Of a stretch of DNA of 15,194 bases, positions 1 through 7,454 are shown one piece after another. A program made the translations under genes and the position numbers. Under the pieces are notes generated by a model. That model saw nothing but the letters and a program-made list of their open reading frames with translations, was not told the DNA's origin and did no database searches. Source of the stretch: an uncultured Verrucomicrobiota bacterium. GTDB taxonomy: Bacteria > Verrucomicrobiota > Kiritimatiellia > RFP12 > UBA1067. The stretch's first letter is position 1; each line of letters starts with the position of its first letter. The DNA lies in contig CAMOIK010000032.1 in the NCBI GenBank assembly GCA_946615875.1, positions 1 through 15,194 of the forward strand. The letters are read 5' to 3'.

Positions 1-18
1 CTCCAGGGTGCGGTCCGC

Positions 19-48
19 TTGACACGCGGGCGCGGGATATGGTATAAT
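19..48 (+). promoter_or_regulatory. Sigma70-type promoter of the acid phosphatase gene
   Basis: TTGACA at 19-24 and TATAAT at 43-48 are separated by 18 bases. A TG one base upstream of the -10 makes it an extended -10. Both hexamers match the consensus perfectly. The expected transcription start falls at about position 55, which is the A of an in-frame ATG. Confidence 0.85.
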
Positions 49-54
49 CACTGC

Positions 55-1425
55 ATGAATTTGCGATTTGCAGGGCGTGGAGCGTGGAGCGCACGGACGG
101 ATGCTCCAGCGTTTAGGAGGAGCGGACGGACAGCGTCGGAGATTTGGCCGAGGATGCGGGGGGCGGTGGTCGTTTCGCTGGTCGTCGCGATCTTCGCCGT
201 CTTCCGTGCAGGAGCCGTGCAGGCGGCGTTTGCGGATGCCGTGGCGGCGGATGTCGTCAACGCGATTGGGATTTTCGCCCCCTACCGTCCCGCCGAGACG
301 CGAGATACGCCGCCACCGCCCGGCTTTGACGCGTTCTATGTGAGCCACTACGGGCGCCATGGCTGCCGCTATCTGGCGAGCGAACTGAATCTACTGGCCG
401 CAGAGAAGATGGAATTGGCGGCCGGGAAGGGTCTGCTCACCGACGTCGGCCGCGAACTCTTGGCGCGGCTGCGCAAGATACATGATGCAAACGAGGGGAT
501 GATAGGCGAACTGACCGTGCGCGGCGCGACCGAGCATCGCGGCATCGCCAGGCGTATGCTCGCCAGGTTTCCGCAGGTTTTCGCCCGCGGCGGCAAGGTG
601 CGCTGCCAGTCCAGCGTGTTTTCGAGGTGCATCATGAGCATGGCAAACTTCGCCTGCGAGATGAAGGGCGGCGCCGCGTGGCTTTCCTTCGAATTCGCCA
701 CCGGGCGGCGGCTGATGGCCGCGTTGGCGAACACCGTTGAGGAGTCGAAGTTGCCGAATGCGGAGGTCGTGGCGGCCAAGTCGCGCCTGCTGCACGGCGG
801 CTTCGACCCCTCCGCCCTCGTGGCGCGGCTTTTCTGCGGCGATGCCGACGCCGTCCGCGATGTCGTCGGCGACGCGCACAAGTTCGCCGAAAGCCTATTC
901 TACATGATGGCGGTCTGCCGTCCGCTCGATGTCGAGCTCGGAGGGTTGCGCATCGATGACGTGTTTACGCCGGACGAACTGCTCTCGCTTTCCAGGGTGA
1001 TGAACTCCAAGTGGTATATGCTCATGGGGGACAGCGAGGAGTTCGGCGACGGCCGTCTCGCCGCCACCAGAAACCTCGCCGGCGATATCGTGCGCCGCGC
1101 GGACGAAGCGCTGGAGTGCGGCTCGGTGGCGGCCGACTTGCGCTTCGGGCACGACGGCGCACTGTGGCCGCTTCTGGCGCTTGTCGGCATCGAGGGCGCA
1201 GGCGACCGTACTTCCTATATGAGAGTATGCGACCACGAGATGCTCTGGCGCAGCATGACCATGGGATCAAATCTTCAGCTCGCGTTCTACCGCAACGCCT
1301 CCGGGGAGACTCTCGTCAAGGTCCTCTACAACGAACGGGAGATGCGCGTTCGCGGCCTGGAGCAGGTCGCGGGCGCTTTCTACCGCTGGAAAGACCTGCG
1401 CGGACGCCTCGCACAGGCCCGATAG
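55..1425 (+). CDS. Exported histidine-type acid phosphatase (phytase/MINPP-like)
   Basis: This is a histidine phosphatase superfamily enzyme of the acid phosphatase branch, which hydrolyses phosphomonoesters such as inositol phosphates through a phosphohistidine intermediate. The active-site RHGCR motif is seen at residues 101-105 (H102 would be the nucleophile), following 'FYVSHYG'. A downstream QSS...R segment sits near residue 185. The late HD pair (H366-D367) in 'RFGHDGALWPLL' would supply the proton donor. A hydrophobic stretch starting at the internal ATG 154 (MRGAVVVSLVVAIFAVFRAG, then AVQA) looks like a Sec signal peptide cleaved after VQA, so the enzyme is probably periplasmic or secreted. 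The start is ambiguous. ATG 55 coincides with the predicted transcription start and leaves a 33-residue N-region. ATG 154 gives a normal signal peptide but has no well-placed ribosome site, since the AGGAGG at 115-120 is too far upstream. Substrate specificity cannot be read from the sequence. Confidence 0.85.
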   Translation: MNLRFAGRGAWSARTDAPAFRRSGRTASEIWPRMRGAVVVSLVVAIFAVFRAGAVQAAFADAVAADVVNAIGIFAPYRPAETRDTPPPPGFDAFYVSHYGRHGCRYLASELNLLAAEKMELAAGKGLLTDVGRELLARLRKIHDANEGMIGELTVRGATEHRGIARRMLARFPQVFARGGKVRCQSSVFSRCIMSMANFACEMKGGAAWLSFEFATGRRLMAALANTVEESKLPNAEVVAAKSRLLHGGFDPSALVARLFCGDADAVRDVVGDAHKFAESLFYMMAVCRPLDVELGGLRIDDVFTPDELLSLSRVMNSKWYMLMGDSEEFGDGRLAATRNLAGDIVRRADEALECGSVAADLRFGHDGALWPLLALVGIEGAGDRTSYMRVCDHEMLWRSMTMGSNLQLAFYRNASGETLVKVLYNEREMRVRGLEQVAGAFYRWKDLRGRLAQAR

Positions 1426-1478
1426 CGCCGCCGTGAAAGCAAAAGCCGCGCGGACGCGAAATTGTTGAAAATACCCCC

Positions 1479-1508
1479 TTGCGCCGCAGCGGCCTGATAT
1501 GGTATAAT
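1479..1508 (+). promoter_or_regulatory. Promoter of tRNA-Ala
   Basis: TATAAT at 1503-1508 is preceded by TGG (extended -10). A weaker TTGCGC at 1479-1484 lies 18 bases upstream and is the best -35. The core 'ATATGGTATAAT' is identical to that upstream of the phosphatase and the efflux adaptor. The tRNA begins 20 bases after the -10. Confidence 0.75.
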
Positions 1509-1528
1509 ATGCGCCGTTTTCACGGATT

Positions 1529-1604
1529 GGGGAAGTAGCTCAGTTGGTAGAGCATCACGTTCGCAACGTGGGGGTCGGGAGTTCGAATCTCCTCTTCTCC
1601 ACCA
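1529..1604 (+). tRNA. tRNA-Ala (anticodon CGC)
   Basis: This is a complete cloverleaf of 76 nt including an encoded CCA. The acceptor stem GGGGAAG pairs with CTTCTCC and contains the G3:U70 wobble pair that identifies alanine tRNAs. The D arm is GCTC/GAGC with GG in the loop. The anticodon stem TCACG/CGTGG encloses the loop TTCGCAA, with anticodon CGC at 1562-1564 reading GCG codons. The T arm GGGAG/CTCCT encloses TTCGAAT. A CGC alanine isoacceptor fits a GC-rich genome with many GCG codons. Confidence 0.96.
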
Positions 1605-1614
1605 GAGCCGAAGG

Positions 1615-1657
1615 AACACGGGACGCGGTATTCACCTTGAAAGGTGCGCCGCGTTCT
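1615..1657 (+). terminator. Hairpin downstream of tRNA-Ala, possible terminator
   Basis: About ten bases after the tRNA, AACACGGGACGCGG can fold imperfectly onto CCGCGTTCTTCTGTGTT. The apex contains the perfect small hairpin CACCT-TGAA-AGGTG. The strand after the stem is T-rich within the arm but has no clean U-tract, so termination is only probable. It may equally serve as a processing structure for the tRNA 3' end. Confidence 0.4.
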
Positions 1658-1744
1658 TCTGTGTTTACGGCATTTCCGCAGTCTTTCGTCGTATGATTCC
1701 GTTGCGTCTGCTTCGGTGCTCCATGCCGCGTGCGCAAATGCAGA

Positions 1745-1777
1745 CAGGGCGTTGCGGAAAGAAGCCGCAACGCCCTG
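1745..1777 (-). terminator. Strong hairpin ending the rpsL-rpsG operon
   Basis: CAGGGCGTTGCGG at 1745-1757 pairs perfectly over 13 bp with CCGCAACGCCCTG at 1765-1777, around a 7-base loop. It lies 25 bases beyond the rpsG stop codon on the minus strand. The trailing minus-strand sequence is only weakly T-rich. The stem is symmetric, so it could also stop read-through from the tRNA-Ala side. Confidence 0.7.
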
Positions 1778-1802
1778 CTTGTTCGGGAAAGCCCAGGATC
1801 CC

Positions 1803-2327
1803 TTAGCCGTTGGAGTTGCCCCAGGCGTAGTGTGCGAACGCCTTGTTCGCCTGCGCCATCTTGTGGACGTCGTCGCGCTTCTTGATCACGCTGCCCTGTC
1901 CGAGGAAGGCGTCGGTGATTTCTGCGGCGACAGCAGCCGGCATCCCCATTCCGTGGCGGCCGGAGGCGAACTGCGTCGTCCAGCGCAACGCGAGCGAGAG
2001 CTGGCGGTTCGCGGCGATCGGCACCGGGACCGGGTAGGTGGTGCCGCCGACGCGACGCGTCTTGACCTCGACCTGCGGCTTCATGTTGTCGATGGCCGCA
2101 GAGACGACTTCGAGGGCGTCGGTGAACACCTTGTCGTCCTTCTTGTACTTCTCGGGGTCGGCCTCTATGTTGGCCTTGATCTTGTCTATCGCCCCGTATA
2201 TGATCTTCTCGGCGACAGACTTCTTGCCGTCCTTCATGACCACGCGGATCATGTGCGCGACGAGTTCCGAATTGTACTTCGGGTCGAGTGTCACGCGCTT
2301 CTCGATCTTTCTGGCTCTACGCGACAT
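1803..2327 (-). CDS. rpsG: 30S ribosomal protein S7
   Basis: S7 binds the 3' major domain of 16S rRNA, nucleates assembly of the small-subunit head and lies near the E-site tRNA. The family signature is clear: an N-terminal 'DPKYNSELVAHMI', 'DGKKSVAE', the 'VKTRRVGGTTYPVPV' block and the C-terminal 'KKRDDVHKMAQANKAFAHY'. The protein has 174 residues, and it ends only five residues after the conserved AHYAW, so the extra length is internal. Compared with E. coli S7 recalled from memory, about 13 extra residues (the ADPEKYKKDD region) lie between the DGKKS helix and the P-x-VEV strand. It starts three bases after the rpsL stop codon. The ribosome-binding stretch GGAAAG lies inside the end of rpsL, which suggests coupled translation. 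Confidence 0.97.
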   Translation of the reverse strand: MSRRARKIEKRVTLDPKYNSELVAHMIRVVMKDGKKSVAEKIIYGAIDKIKANIEADPEKYKKDDKVFTDALEVVSAAIDNMKPQVEVKTRRVGGTTYPVPVPIAANRQLSLALRWTTQFASGRHGMGMPAAVAAEITDAFLGQGSVIKKRDDVHKMAQANKAFAHYAWGNSNG

Positions 2328-2330
2328 GGC

Positions 2331-2714
2331 TTACTTTCCTTCCTTCTTCTGACGCTTCATGCCATACTTGGAGCGGCTGCGGTTGCGGCCGGCCACGCCA
2401 AGGGAGTCGAGCTTGCCGCGAACGATGTGGTAGCGCACGCCAGGCAGGTCTTTCACGCGGCCGCCCCTGACGAGCACGACCGAGTGCTCCTGGAGGTTGT
2501 GGCCCTCGCCGGGAATGTAGGCCGTCACTTCATAACCGCTCGTGAGGCGCACGCGGGCGACCTTGCGCAGAGCGGAGTTCGGCTTCTTGGGTGTCATCGT
2601 CTTGACGACGAGACACACGCCGCGGCGCTGGGGGCACGCCTTCAGCGCGGGCGATTTAGAATGCTTCGCCAAGGGCGAGCGGCCCTTGCGGATCAACTGG
2701 TTTATTGTCGGCAT
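2331..2714 (-). CDS. rpsL: 30S ribosomal protein S12
   Basis: S12 sits at the decoding centre and helps control fidelity of codon recognition. The 127-residue protein is of normal length. It shows the hallmark 'TPKKPNSALRK' (lysines 43 and 44, the classical streptomycin-resistance positions) and 'GRVKDLPGVRY' (K88, and D89, the residue methylthiolated in some bacteria). All these positions carry the wild-type residues, so no streptomycin-resistance allele is evident. An AAGGAAAA stretch upstream of the ATG can act as ribosome-binding site. It is the first gene of a two-gene operon with rpsG. The usual next gene, fusA, is absent and a hairpin follows rpsG instead. Confidence 0.98.
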   Translation of the reverse strand: MPTINQLIRKGRSPLAKHSKSPALKACPQRRGVCLVVKTMTPKKPNSALRKVARVRLTSGYEVTAYIPGEGHNLQEHSVVLVRGGRVKDLPGVRYHIVRGKLDSLGVAGRNRSRSKYGMKRQKKEGK

Positions 2715-2752
2715 TTATGCGTTTTCCTTGCTTTCCCAAAAGTTGAGGCGAT

Positions 2753-2781
2753 ATTTTATCATTTTTGCGGTCTCGTGACAA
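2753..2781 (-). promoter_or_regulatory. Promoter of the rpsL-rpsG operon
   Basis: Read on the minus strand, TTGTCA (2781-2776) is followed after 17 bases by TAAAAT (2758-2753). A TGA immediately before the -10 again gives an extended -10. The leader to the rpsL start codon is about 30 bases. Confidence 0.8.
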
Positions 2782-2829
2782 GGGGGTGGGGCGATTTTTT
2801 TGCATTGGACGGCGGATTGGCAAATTGGC

Positions 2830-2860
2830 CGGACACCTGATCGTCAAAATATGGTATAAT
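2830..2860 (+). promoter_or_regulatory. Promoter of the RND efflux operon
   Basis: A perfect TATAAT at 2855-2860 lies within ATATGGTATAAT (extended -10). The best -35 is CGGACA at 2830-2835 with a long 19-base spacer, so this promoter probably depends on its extended -10. It diverges from the rpsL promoter, with about 50 bases between the two -35 elements. No obvious operator palindrome is visible in the gap. Confidence 0.7.
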
Positions 2861-2921
2861 ATACGATCACGCGGGGCGCAGAGGCTCCTAACAGCGCAAA
2901 TACAGAAAGGACAGTCAGGCA

Positions 2922-4157
2922 ATGTCAGAGAACAGCAGCGGGTTGGCGGATGGCGCCAAGGGGAAGAAAACGACGGGTGCGGGCAAGGCGATCGCTTCTG
3001 TCATTGCGCAGATCGTGACTTGCGCGGTTTGCGTGGTGGTTGGGTGGTTCGCGAAGGAGAACTGGCCCGAGAAGAAAGCGCCGGCGGCGAATCCAATGGC
3101 CGCCATGGCCGGCATGGCGCAGACTGTCGCCGTGACGAACGCGCAGATGCGGGTTTACAATCGGCCCGAGACGTTCGTCGCCCATGCCGAGCCGGTGCAG
3201 GAGGTCGATCTCCTGCCGCAGGTTGACGGCTACATAGTGGAGATGAAGTTCAAGGAAGGCGACACCGTCAAGGCGGGCGACCTTCTCTACGTCCTCGACG
3301 ACGAGCGCTACCGTGCCGTGGTCAACCAGCGCAAGGCCGACCTGGAGGCGGCCGAGGCGGAGGCGCGCCGCGCGAAGCGCTACTACGATCGCATGCAGAA
3401 CGCCGACGAGCGCGGCATCACGCAGCTGGAGCGCGACAACGCCGAGGCGGCCAGCGAGTCCGCGGCCGCGGCGGTCATGCAGGCCAAGGCCAATCTCGTC
3501 GTGGCGGAATACGACTTGAAGAAGGCGCAGGTCGTCGCGCCGATCTCCGGCCAGATAGGCAAGTCGTCCGCGCACGTGGGCGATTACGTGGCGCCGTCCA
3601 AGGGAGCGCTCGCGCGCATCGTGCAGATCGATCCGATGCGTGTTTCGTTCCCGATGACCGACCGCGCCTACATCGCGTGGCGCGAAGCGCAGAAGGCCGG
3701 CAAGGCGGAGGCGCTCCGGCTCCGTCTCACCCTCGCGGACGGCAGCGAATACACCGAGCAGGGCACGTGGGACTTCGACGACAACGAGATGAGCGCGTCC
3801 ACGGCCACCATCCAGATGCGCCTGTCCTTCCCGAATCCGGACCGTCTGCTCATCCCCAACAGCTACGTGACGCTCCTCGCGGACTACCAGAATCCGCCCA
3901 AGTATCCTTCCGTGCCGCAGACGGCTATCTTCGACCTGCCCGGCGGCAACGTCGGAGTCTGGGTGGTCAAGTCCGACGGCACGGTGGAGGCGCGGCCCGT
4001 CAAGATACGCGACGCCCACCTTGGCTGGACGCCGGTCCTGGAGGGGCTTGAAGAAGGCGAGAAGGTCGTGTTCGCCGGCGTTGCCAAGCTCCAGTCTGGC
4101 GTGAAGGTGGTGGAGGCGGTGCCGACGCCCAACGAGGACATCTCGCCCGCGAAGTAG
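2922..4157 (+). CDS. RND efflux periplasmic adaptor (AcrA/MexA-type)
   Basis: This is a membrane-fusion protein linking an inner-membrane RND pump to an outer-membrane channel in a tripartite efflux complex. It has 411 residues. One N-terminal membrane span (about 23-43) lacks a lipobox, so the protein is probably anchored by an uncleaved helix rather than by lipid. It is followed by the split lipoyl/barrel-sandwich domain (first half about 94-127, with 'VDGYIVEMKFKEGDTVKAGD'). Next come an Ala/Glu-rich alpha-helical hairpin (about 129-200) and the second lipoyl half with 'VVAPISGQIGKSSAHVGDYV'. The C-terminal part carries the beta-barrel and membrane-proximal domains ('IPNSYVTLL', 'VPQTAIFDLPGG'). 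The start is supported by AAAGGA at 2906-2911. The permease gene follows after 60 bases in the same direction. Confidence 0.93.
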   Translation: MSENSSGLADGAKGKKTTGAGKAIASVIAQIVTCAVCVVVGWFAKENWPEKKAPAANPMAAMAGMAQTVAVTNAQMRVYNRPETFVAHAEPVQEVDLLPQVDGYIVEMKFKEGDTVKAGDLLYVLDDERYRAVVNQRKADLEAAEAEARRAKRYYDRMQNADERGITQLERDNAEAASESAAAAVMQAKANLVVAEYDLKKAQVVAPISGQIGKSSAHVGDYVAPSKGALARIVQIDPMRVSFPMTDRAYIAWREAQKAGKAEALRLRLTLADGSEYTEQGTWDFDDNEMSASTATIQMRLSFPNPDRLLIPNSYVTLLADYQNPPKYPSVPQTAIFDLPGGNVGVWVVKSDGTVEARPVKIRDAHLGWTPVLEGLEEGEKVVFAGVAKLQSGVKVVEAVPTPNEDISPAK

Positions 4158-4174
4158 CCTGCCGCCGCAACGCG

Positions 4175-4192
4175 CCCCGCGGCTTCGCGGGG
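4175..4192 (+). repeat. GC hairpin between adaptor and permease genes
   Basis: CCCCGCG at 4175-4181 pairs with CGCGGGG at 4186-4192 around the tetraloop GCTT. No T-tract follows, so it is unlikely to terminate transcription. It ends 14 bases before the permease ribosome-binding site (AAGGAGA, 4207-4213). It could stabilise the upstream mRNA end or influence permease translation. Confidence 0.5.
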
Positions 4193-4217
4193 GCCAACGA
4201 GGAACAAGGAGAGATTG

Positions 4218-7200
4218 ATGAAGTTGTCGATAAGGAAGGCGGTTGACGAGATCAAGACGTTCTCGCGCACTTTCGTGGAGCGCCCGCGCTTCGCGATGGT
4301 CATCGCCATAGTGCTGACTCTCGCCGGCGTGATGGCGATTTTCAACCTGCCGATCGCGCAGTATCCGCAGCTCACGCCGCCGGAAATCCGCGTCACCTAC
4401 AACTACCCGGGCGCCAACGCCCGCGAGGTGATGAACACGGTGGCCACGCCGATAGAGGACGAGGTGAACGGCGTGGACGACATGATCTACATGTCGTCGG
4501 AGTCCGGCGACGACGGCTCGTATTCGCTTACGGTGTCGTTCGAGGTGGGGACCGACCGCGACATGGATCTTGTGAAGGTGCAGAACCGCATCTCGCAGGC
4601 GGAGGCGAAGCTCCCGACGGAGGTGAAGCAGCTGGGCGGGCGCGTGCGCGCCCAATCGACGGACTTCCTGGGCTTCATCGCCATCAGTTCGCCCAACGGC
4701 ACCCACTCGCGGCTGGAGCTTTCCGACTACGTTTACCAGAACATCCAGCCGGTGCTGCTGCGCGTGCCAGGCGTCGGCGAGGCGCAGGTTTACGGCCCGA
4801 AGCTGGCCGTCCGCGTGTGGCTCGATCCCCAGCGCATGGCGGCGCAGGGCATGAATTCCGAAGAGGTGATCGCGGCCATCTCCAAGCAGAACATCCAGGC
4901 CTCGCTGGGCGCGGTGGGCGCCTCCCCGACAAAAGAGCACGGCGCCTTCACGTATTCGCTGCTCGCGAAAGGGCGCCTGATGACGCCTGCGGAGTTCAAC
5001 GAGATCATCATCCGGCGAGACGAACAGGGCGGCCTGGTGCGACTCAAGGACATCGCGCGCGTGGAGATCGGCGAGCAGAACTACATGTTCGCCGGGCAGC
5101 TGAACGGCGGCAACACCGTCAATATCGCCGTGCAGCAGAAGCCGGGCGCCAACGCCATCAAGTCGATGAACCTGCTCATGGAGGAGATGAACCGCCTGAA
5201 GGAGTCCTTCCCCGCCGACATGGACTTCTCGGTGCCCTACGACGCCACGGACTACGTGAGAATGTGCATCCGCGAGATCGTGGAGACGCTTCTCATCACG
5301 TTCGTGCTCGTCGTCATCGTCTGCTACCTCTTCCTGCAGGACTGGCGCGCGACGCTGATCCCCCTCATCACGATCCCGGTATCCATCTGCTCGACGTTCA
5401 TACTGATGGCGGTGCTCGGCTACTCCATCAACATCCTCACGCTCTTCGGCCTGGTGCTGGCCATCGGCGTGGTGGTGGACGACTGCATCGTCGTGGTGGA
5501 GCGCGTGCAGTTCATCATCGAGACGCGCGGCTACAACGCCAAGGAGGCGACGATACAGGCCATGAGCGACGTGACGGGCGCCGTCATCGCCACCACGCTG
5601 GTGCTGCTGGGCATCTTCGTGCCGGTCGGCTTCATGAGCGGCATCACAGGCCGCATCTACCAGCAGTTCTCGGTGACGCTATCGGCGGCGGTCTGCTTCT
5701 CGACGCTCTGCGCACTGACCCTCGCGCCGGCTCTCTGCTCGCTGCTGCTGCACGAGTCGCGCCCGTACAAGCACGGGCCGCTGGCCTGGTTCAACTCTCT
5801 CATCAACGGCTTCAAGGGCTTCTTCGTGGTGCTGTCCAAGGCGCTCGCGCGCCGTCTCATCCTCTCCGCCATGCTGCTGGCGCTGACCATCCTGGCGACG
5901 TTGCAGATGTTCAAGCACACGCAGACCTCGTTCCTGCCGGACGAAGACCAGCGCTGCCTCTTCATCGCGCTGGAGCTGCCCGAGGGCTCCACGCTGCCGC
6001 GCTCGCAGGCGGTCTCGCTGCGCGCGACGGACCTGCTGCTCTCGCTCACCAACGAGGTGAACAGCGTCATAAGCATCAACGGCTTCTCGGTGATCGGCGG
6101 GCGAGGCGAGAACGAGTCCTTCCTCATCGCAGACCTCAAGGACTGGTCGGAGCGCCGCAGGCCGGAGCAGTGGGTCAAGAACATGATCCCGTCGGTGAAG
6201 CAGCTCCTTTCGCAGATCCCGGAGGCGTCGGTGCAGGTGTTCGCTCCGCCGGCCATACCAGGCCTTGGCGCGGACAACTCGATCGACGTGCGCCTGCAGT
6301 CCAAGGACTCCACAGACCCGATCGCGCTCGACGCCGTGAAGAACCAGATGCTGGCCAAGCTCAACGCCCTGCCGACGGTTCTCGCCGCTTTCTCCGGCTA
6401 CACGGCGCAGACGCCGCACCTGCGCCTGGAGATAGACCGCACGAAGGCGGAGATGTTCCACGTGCCCGTGGCGACGGCCTACGCCACGCTGCAGAACTAC
6501 CTCGGCTCGCGTTACGTGAACGACGTGAACCTTGGAACGCAGGTCAATCGCGTCACGGTGCAGTCCGACTGGAGCGGGCGTTCGTCGCCCGAGGCCGTGG
6601 CCAACCTCTACGTGCGCAGCGACACGGGCGCGATGGTGCCGGTGGGCTCGCTCGGCACCATCGCCCGCGAGGTCGGCCCGCGCGTCATGTCGCGCTACCA
6701 GATGTTCCCTGCCGCCGGCCTGAAGGTCATGCCGATGCCCGGCGTGGCCACCGGACAGGTGATGGCGGACGTGAAGAAGCTGCTCGAGGAGGAGCTGCCC
6801 GAGGGCTACGGCTTCGAGTGGTCTGGCATCACCTACCAGGAGCAGCGCAACTCCGGCTCCGCCGTGCCGCTCATCGCTCTCGCCATTCTCTTCGGCTACC
6901 TCTTCCTGGTAGCGCAGTATGAATCCTGGACCATCCCGCTGCCTGTGATGCTCTCCATCTTCGTCGCCACCTTTGGCGCGCTGGTGGGCCTCAAGCTGTT
7001 CGGGCTGTCGCTCTCGGTGTATGCGCAGCTGGGGCTGGTGCTGCTCGTCGGTCTCGCCTCGAAGAACGCGATCCTGCTCGTCGAGTTCGCGAAGGACAAG
7101 CGCGAAGTCGAGGGCTTTTCCATCGTGGACGCGGCGGGCGCGGCGGCTGGCGAGCGTCTGCGCGCCATACTCATGACGGCTCTCACCACGCTGCTGGGCA

Positions 7201-7442
7201 CGCTGCCCATGTGCATGAACCTGTTCTTCCCGAAGTGGTGCGTGCCGGGCGCGGGCGTCGGCAGCCGCAACGCCATCGGCATAACGGAGTTCTTCGGCAT
7301 GGCCGCGTCGGTGATGTTCGGCATCTTGCTCGTGCCGGGGCTCTACGCGCTCTTCCAGACATGGCGCGAGCGCATCAAGCGCGTCTTCGAGTATCTGAGC
7401 GTGCGCGCCTACCGCGCCCGCCAGCTCAAAGAGCGCGAATAG
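4218..7442 (+). CDS. RND multidrug efflux permease (AcrB/MexB, HAE-1 type)
   Basis: This proton-driven inner-membrane antiporter extrudes hydrophobic or amphiphilic compounds, working as a trimer with the adaptor encoded just upstream. The 1074-residue length is normal for the family. The duplicated architecture of 12 membrane helices and two large periplasmic loops is visible. An N-terminal helix is followed by 'FNLPIAQYPQLTPPEIRV' and 'YPGANA', typical of hydrophobe exporters. The proton-relay residues are present: D421-D422 in 'IGVVVDDCIVVVE' (helix 4), K949 in 'ASKNAILLVEFAKD' (helix 10) and R982 in 'RLRAILMTALTTLLG'. I chose ATG 4218 over the adjacent TTG 4215 because AAGGAGA is well placed for it. 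No outer-membrane channel gene lies in the window, so an OMF encoded elsewhere is presumably shared. Drug range cannot be predicted. Confidence 0.96.
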   Translation: MKLSIRKAVDEIKTFSRTFVERPRFAMVIAIVLTLAGVMAIFNLPIAQYPQLTPPEIRVTYNYPGANAREVMNTVATPIEDEVNGVDDMIYMSSESGDDGSYSLTVSFEVGTDRDMDLVKVQNRISQAEAKLPTEVKQLGGRVRAQSTDFLGFIAISSPNGTHSRLELSDYVYQNIQPVLLRVPGVGEAQVYGPKLAVRVWLDPQRMAAQGMNSEEVIAAISKQNIQASLGAVGASPTKEHGAFTYSLLAKGRLMTPAEFNEIIIRRDEQGGLVRLKDIARVEIGEQNYMFAGQLNGGNTVNIAVQQKPGANAIKSMNLLMEEMNRLKESFPADMDFSVPYDATDYVRMCIREIVETLLITFVLVVIVCYLFLQDWRATLIPLITIPVSICSTFILMAVLGYSINILTLFGLVLAIGVVVDDCIVVVERVQFIIETRGYNAKEATIQAMSDVTGAVIATTLVLLGIFVPVGFMSGITGRIYQQFSVTLSAAVCFSTLCALTLAPALCSLLLHESRPYKHGPLAWFNSLINGFKGFFVVLSKALARRLILSAMLLALTILATLQMFKHTQTSFLPDEDQRCLFIALELPEGSTLPRSQAVSLRATDLLLSLTNEVNSVISINGFSVIGGRGENESFLIADLKDWSERRRPEQWVKNMIPSVKQLLSQIPEASVQVFAPPAIPGLGADNSIDVRLQSKDSTDPIALDAVKNQMLAKLNALPTVLAAFSGYTAQTPHLRLEIDRTKAEMFHVPVATAYATLQNYLGSRYVNDVNLGTQVNRVTVQSDWSGRSSPEAVANLYVRSDTGAMVPVGSLGTIAREVGPRVMSRYQMFPAAGLKVMPMPGVATGQVMADVKKLLEEELPEGYGFEWSGITYQEQRNSGSAVPLIALAILFGYLFLVAQYESWTIPLPVMLSIFVATFGALVGLKLFGLSLSVYAQLGLVLLVGLASKNAILLVEFAKDKREVEGFSIVDAAGAAAGERLRAILMTALTTLLGTLPMCMNLFFPKWCVPGAGVGSRNAIGITEFFGMAASVMFGILLVPGLYALFQTWRERIKRVFEYLSVRAYRARQLKERE

Positions 7443-7454
7443 ACGGTAGTTGGC

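Noticed and set aside
19..21. TTG start for the phosphatase
   Set aside because: It lies in the -35 hexamer, upstream of the predicted transcription start.
1380..1619. Minus-strand frame containing 'RRGDSNSRPPRCERDALPTELLP'
   Set aside because: This is the familiar false protein produced by reading antisense through a tRNA gene (tRNA-Ala here).
1555..1770. Minus-strand frame ending 'RRFELPTPTLRT'
   Set aside because: Another antisense tRNA artefact. It also spans the rpsG terminator hairpin.
2341..2714. Streptomycin-resistance form of S12
   Set aside because: Lysines 43, 44 and 88 have the susceptible-type residues.
2925..4940. Minus-strand open frame of 671 codons
   Set aside because: It is antisense to the clearly coding efflux genes. 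Its composition (His, Arg and Leu rich) is typical of GC-rich shadow frames and no family motif is seen.
4817..6922. Plus-strand open frame of 701 codons inside the permease
   Set aside because: It lies out of frame within the RND permease, whose motifs are intact in the other frame.
2922..7442. Efflux genes as a recently acquired resistance island
   Set aside because: No integrase, transposase or flanking repeat is present, and base composition and promoter style match the neighbours.
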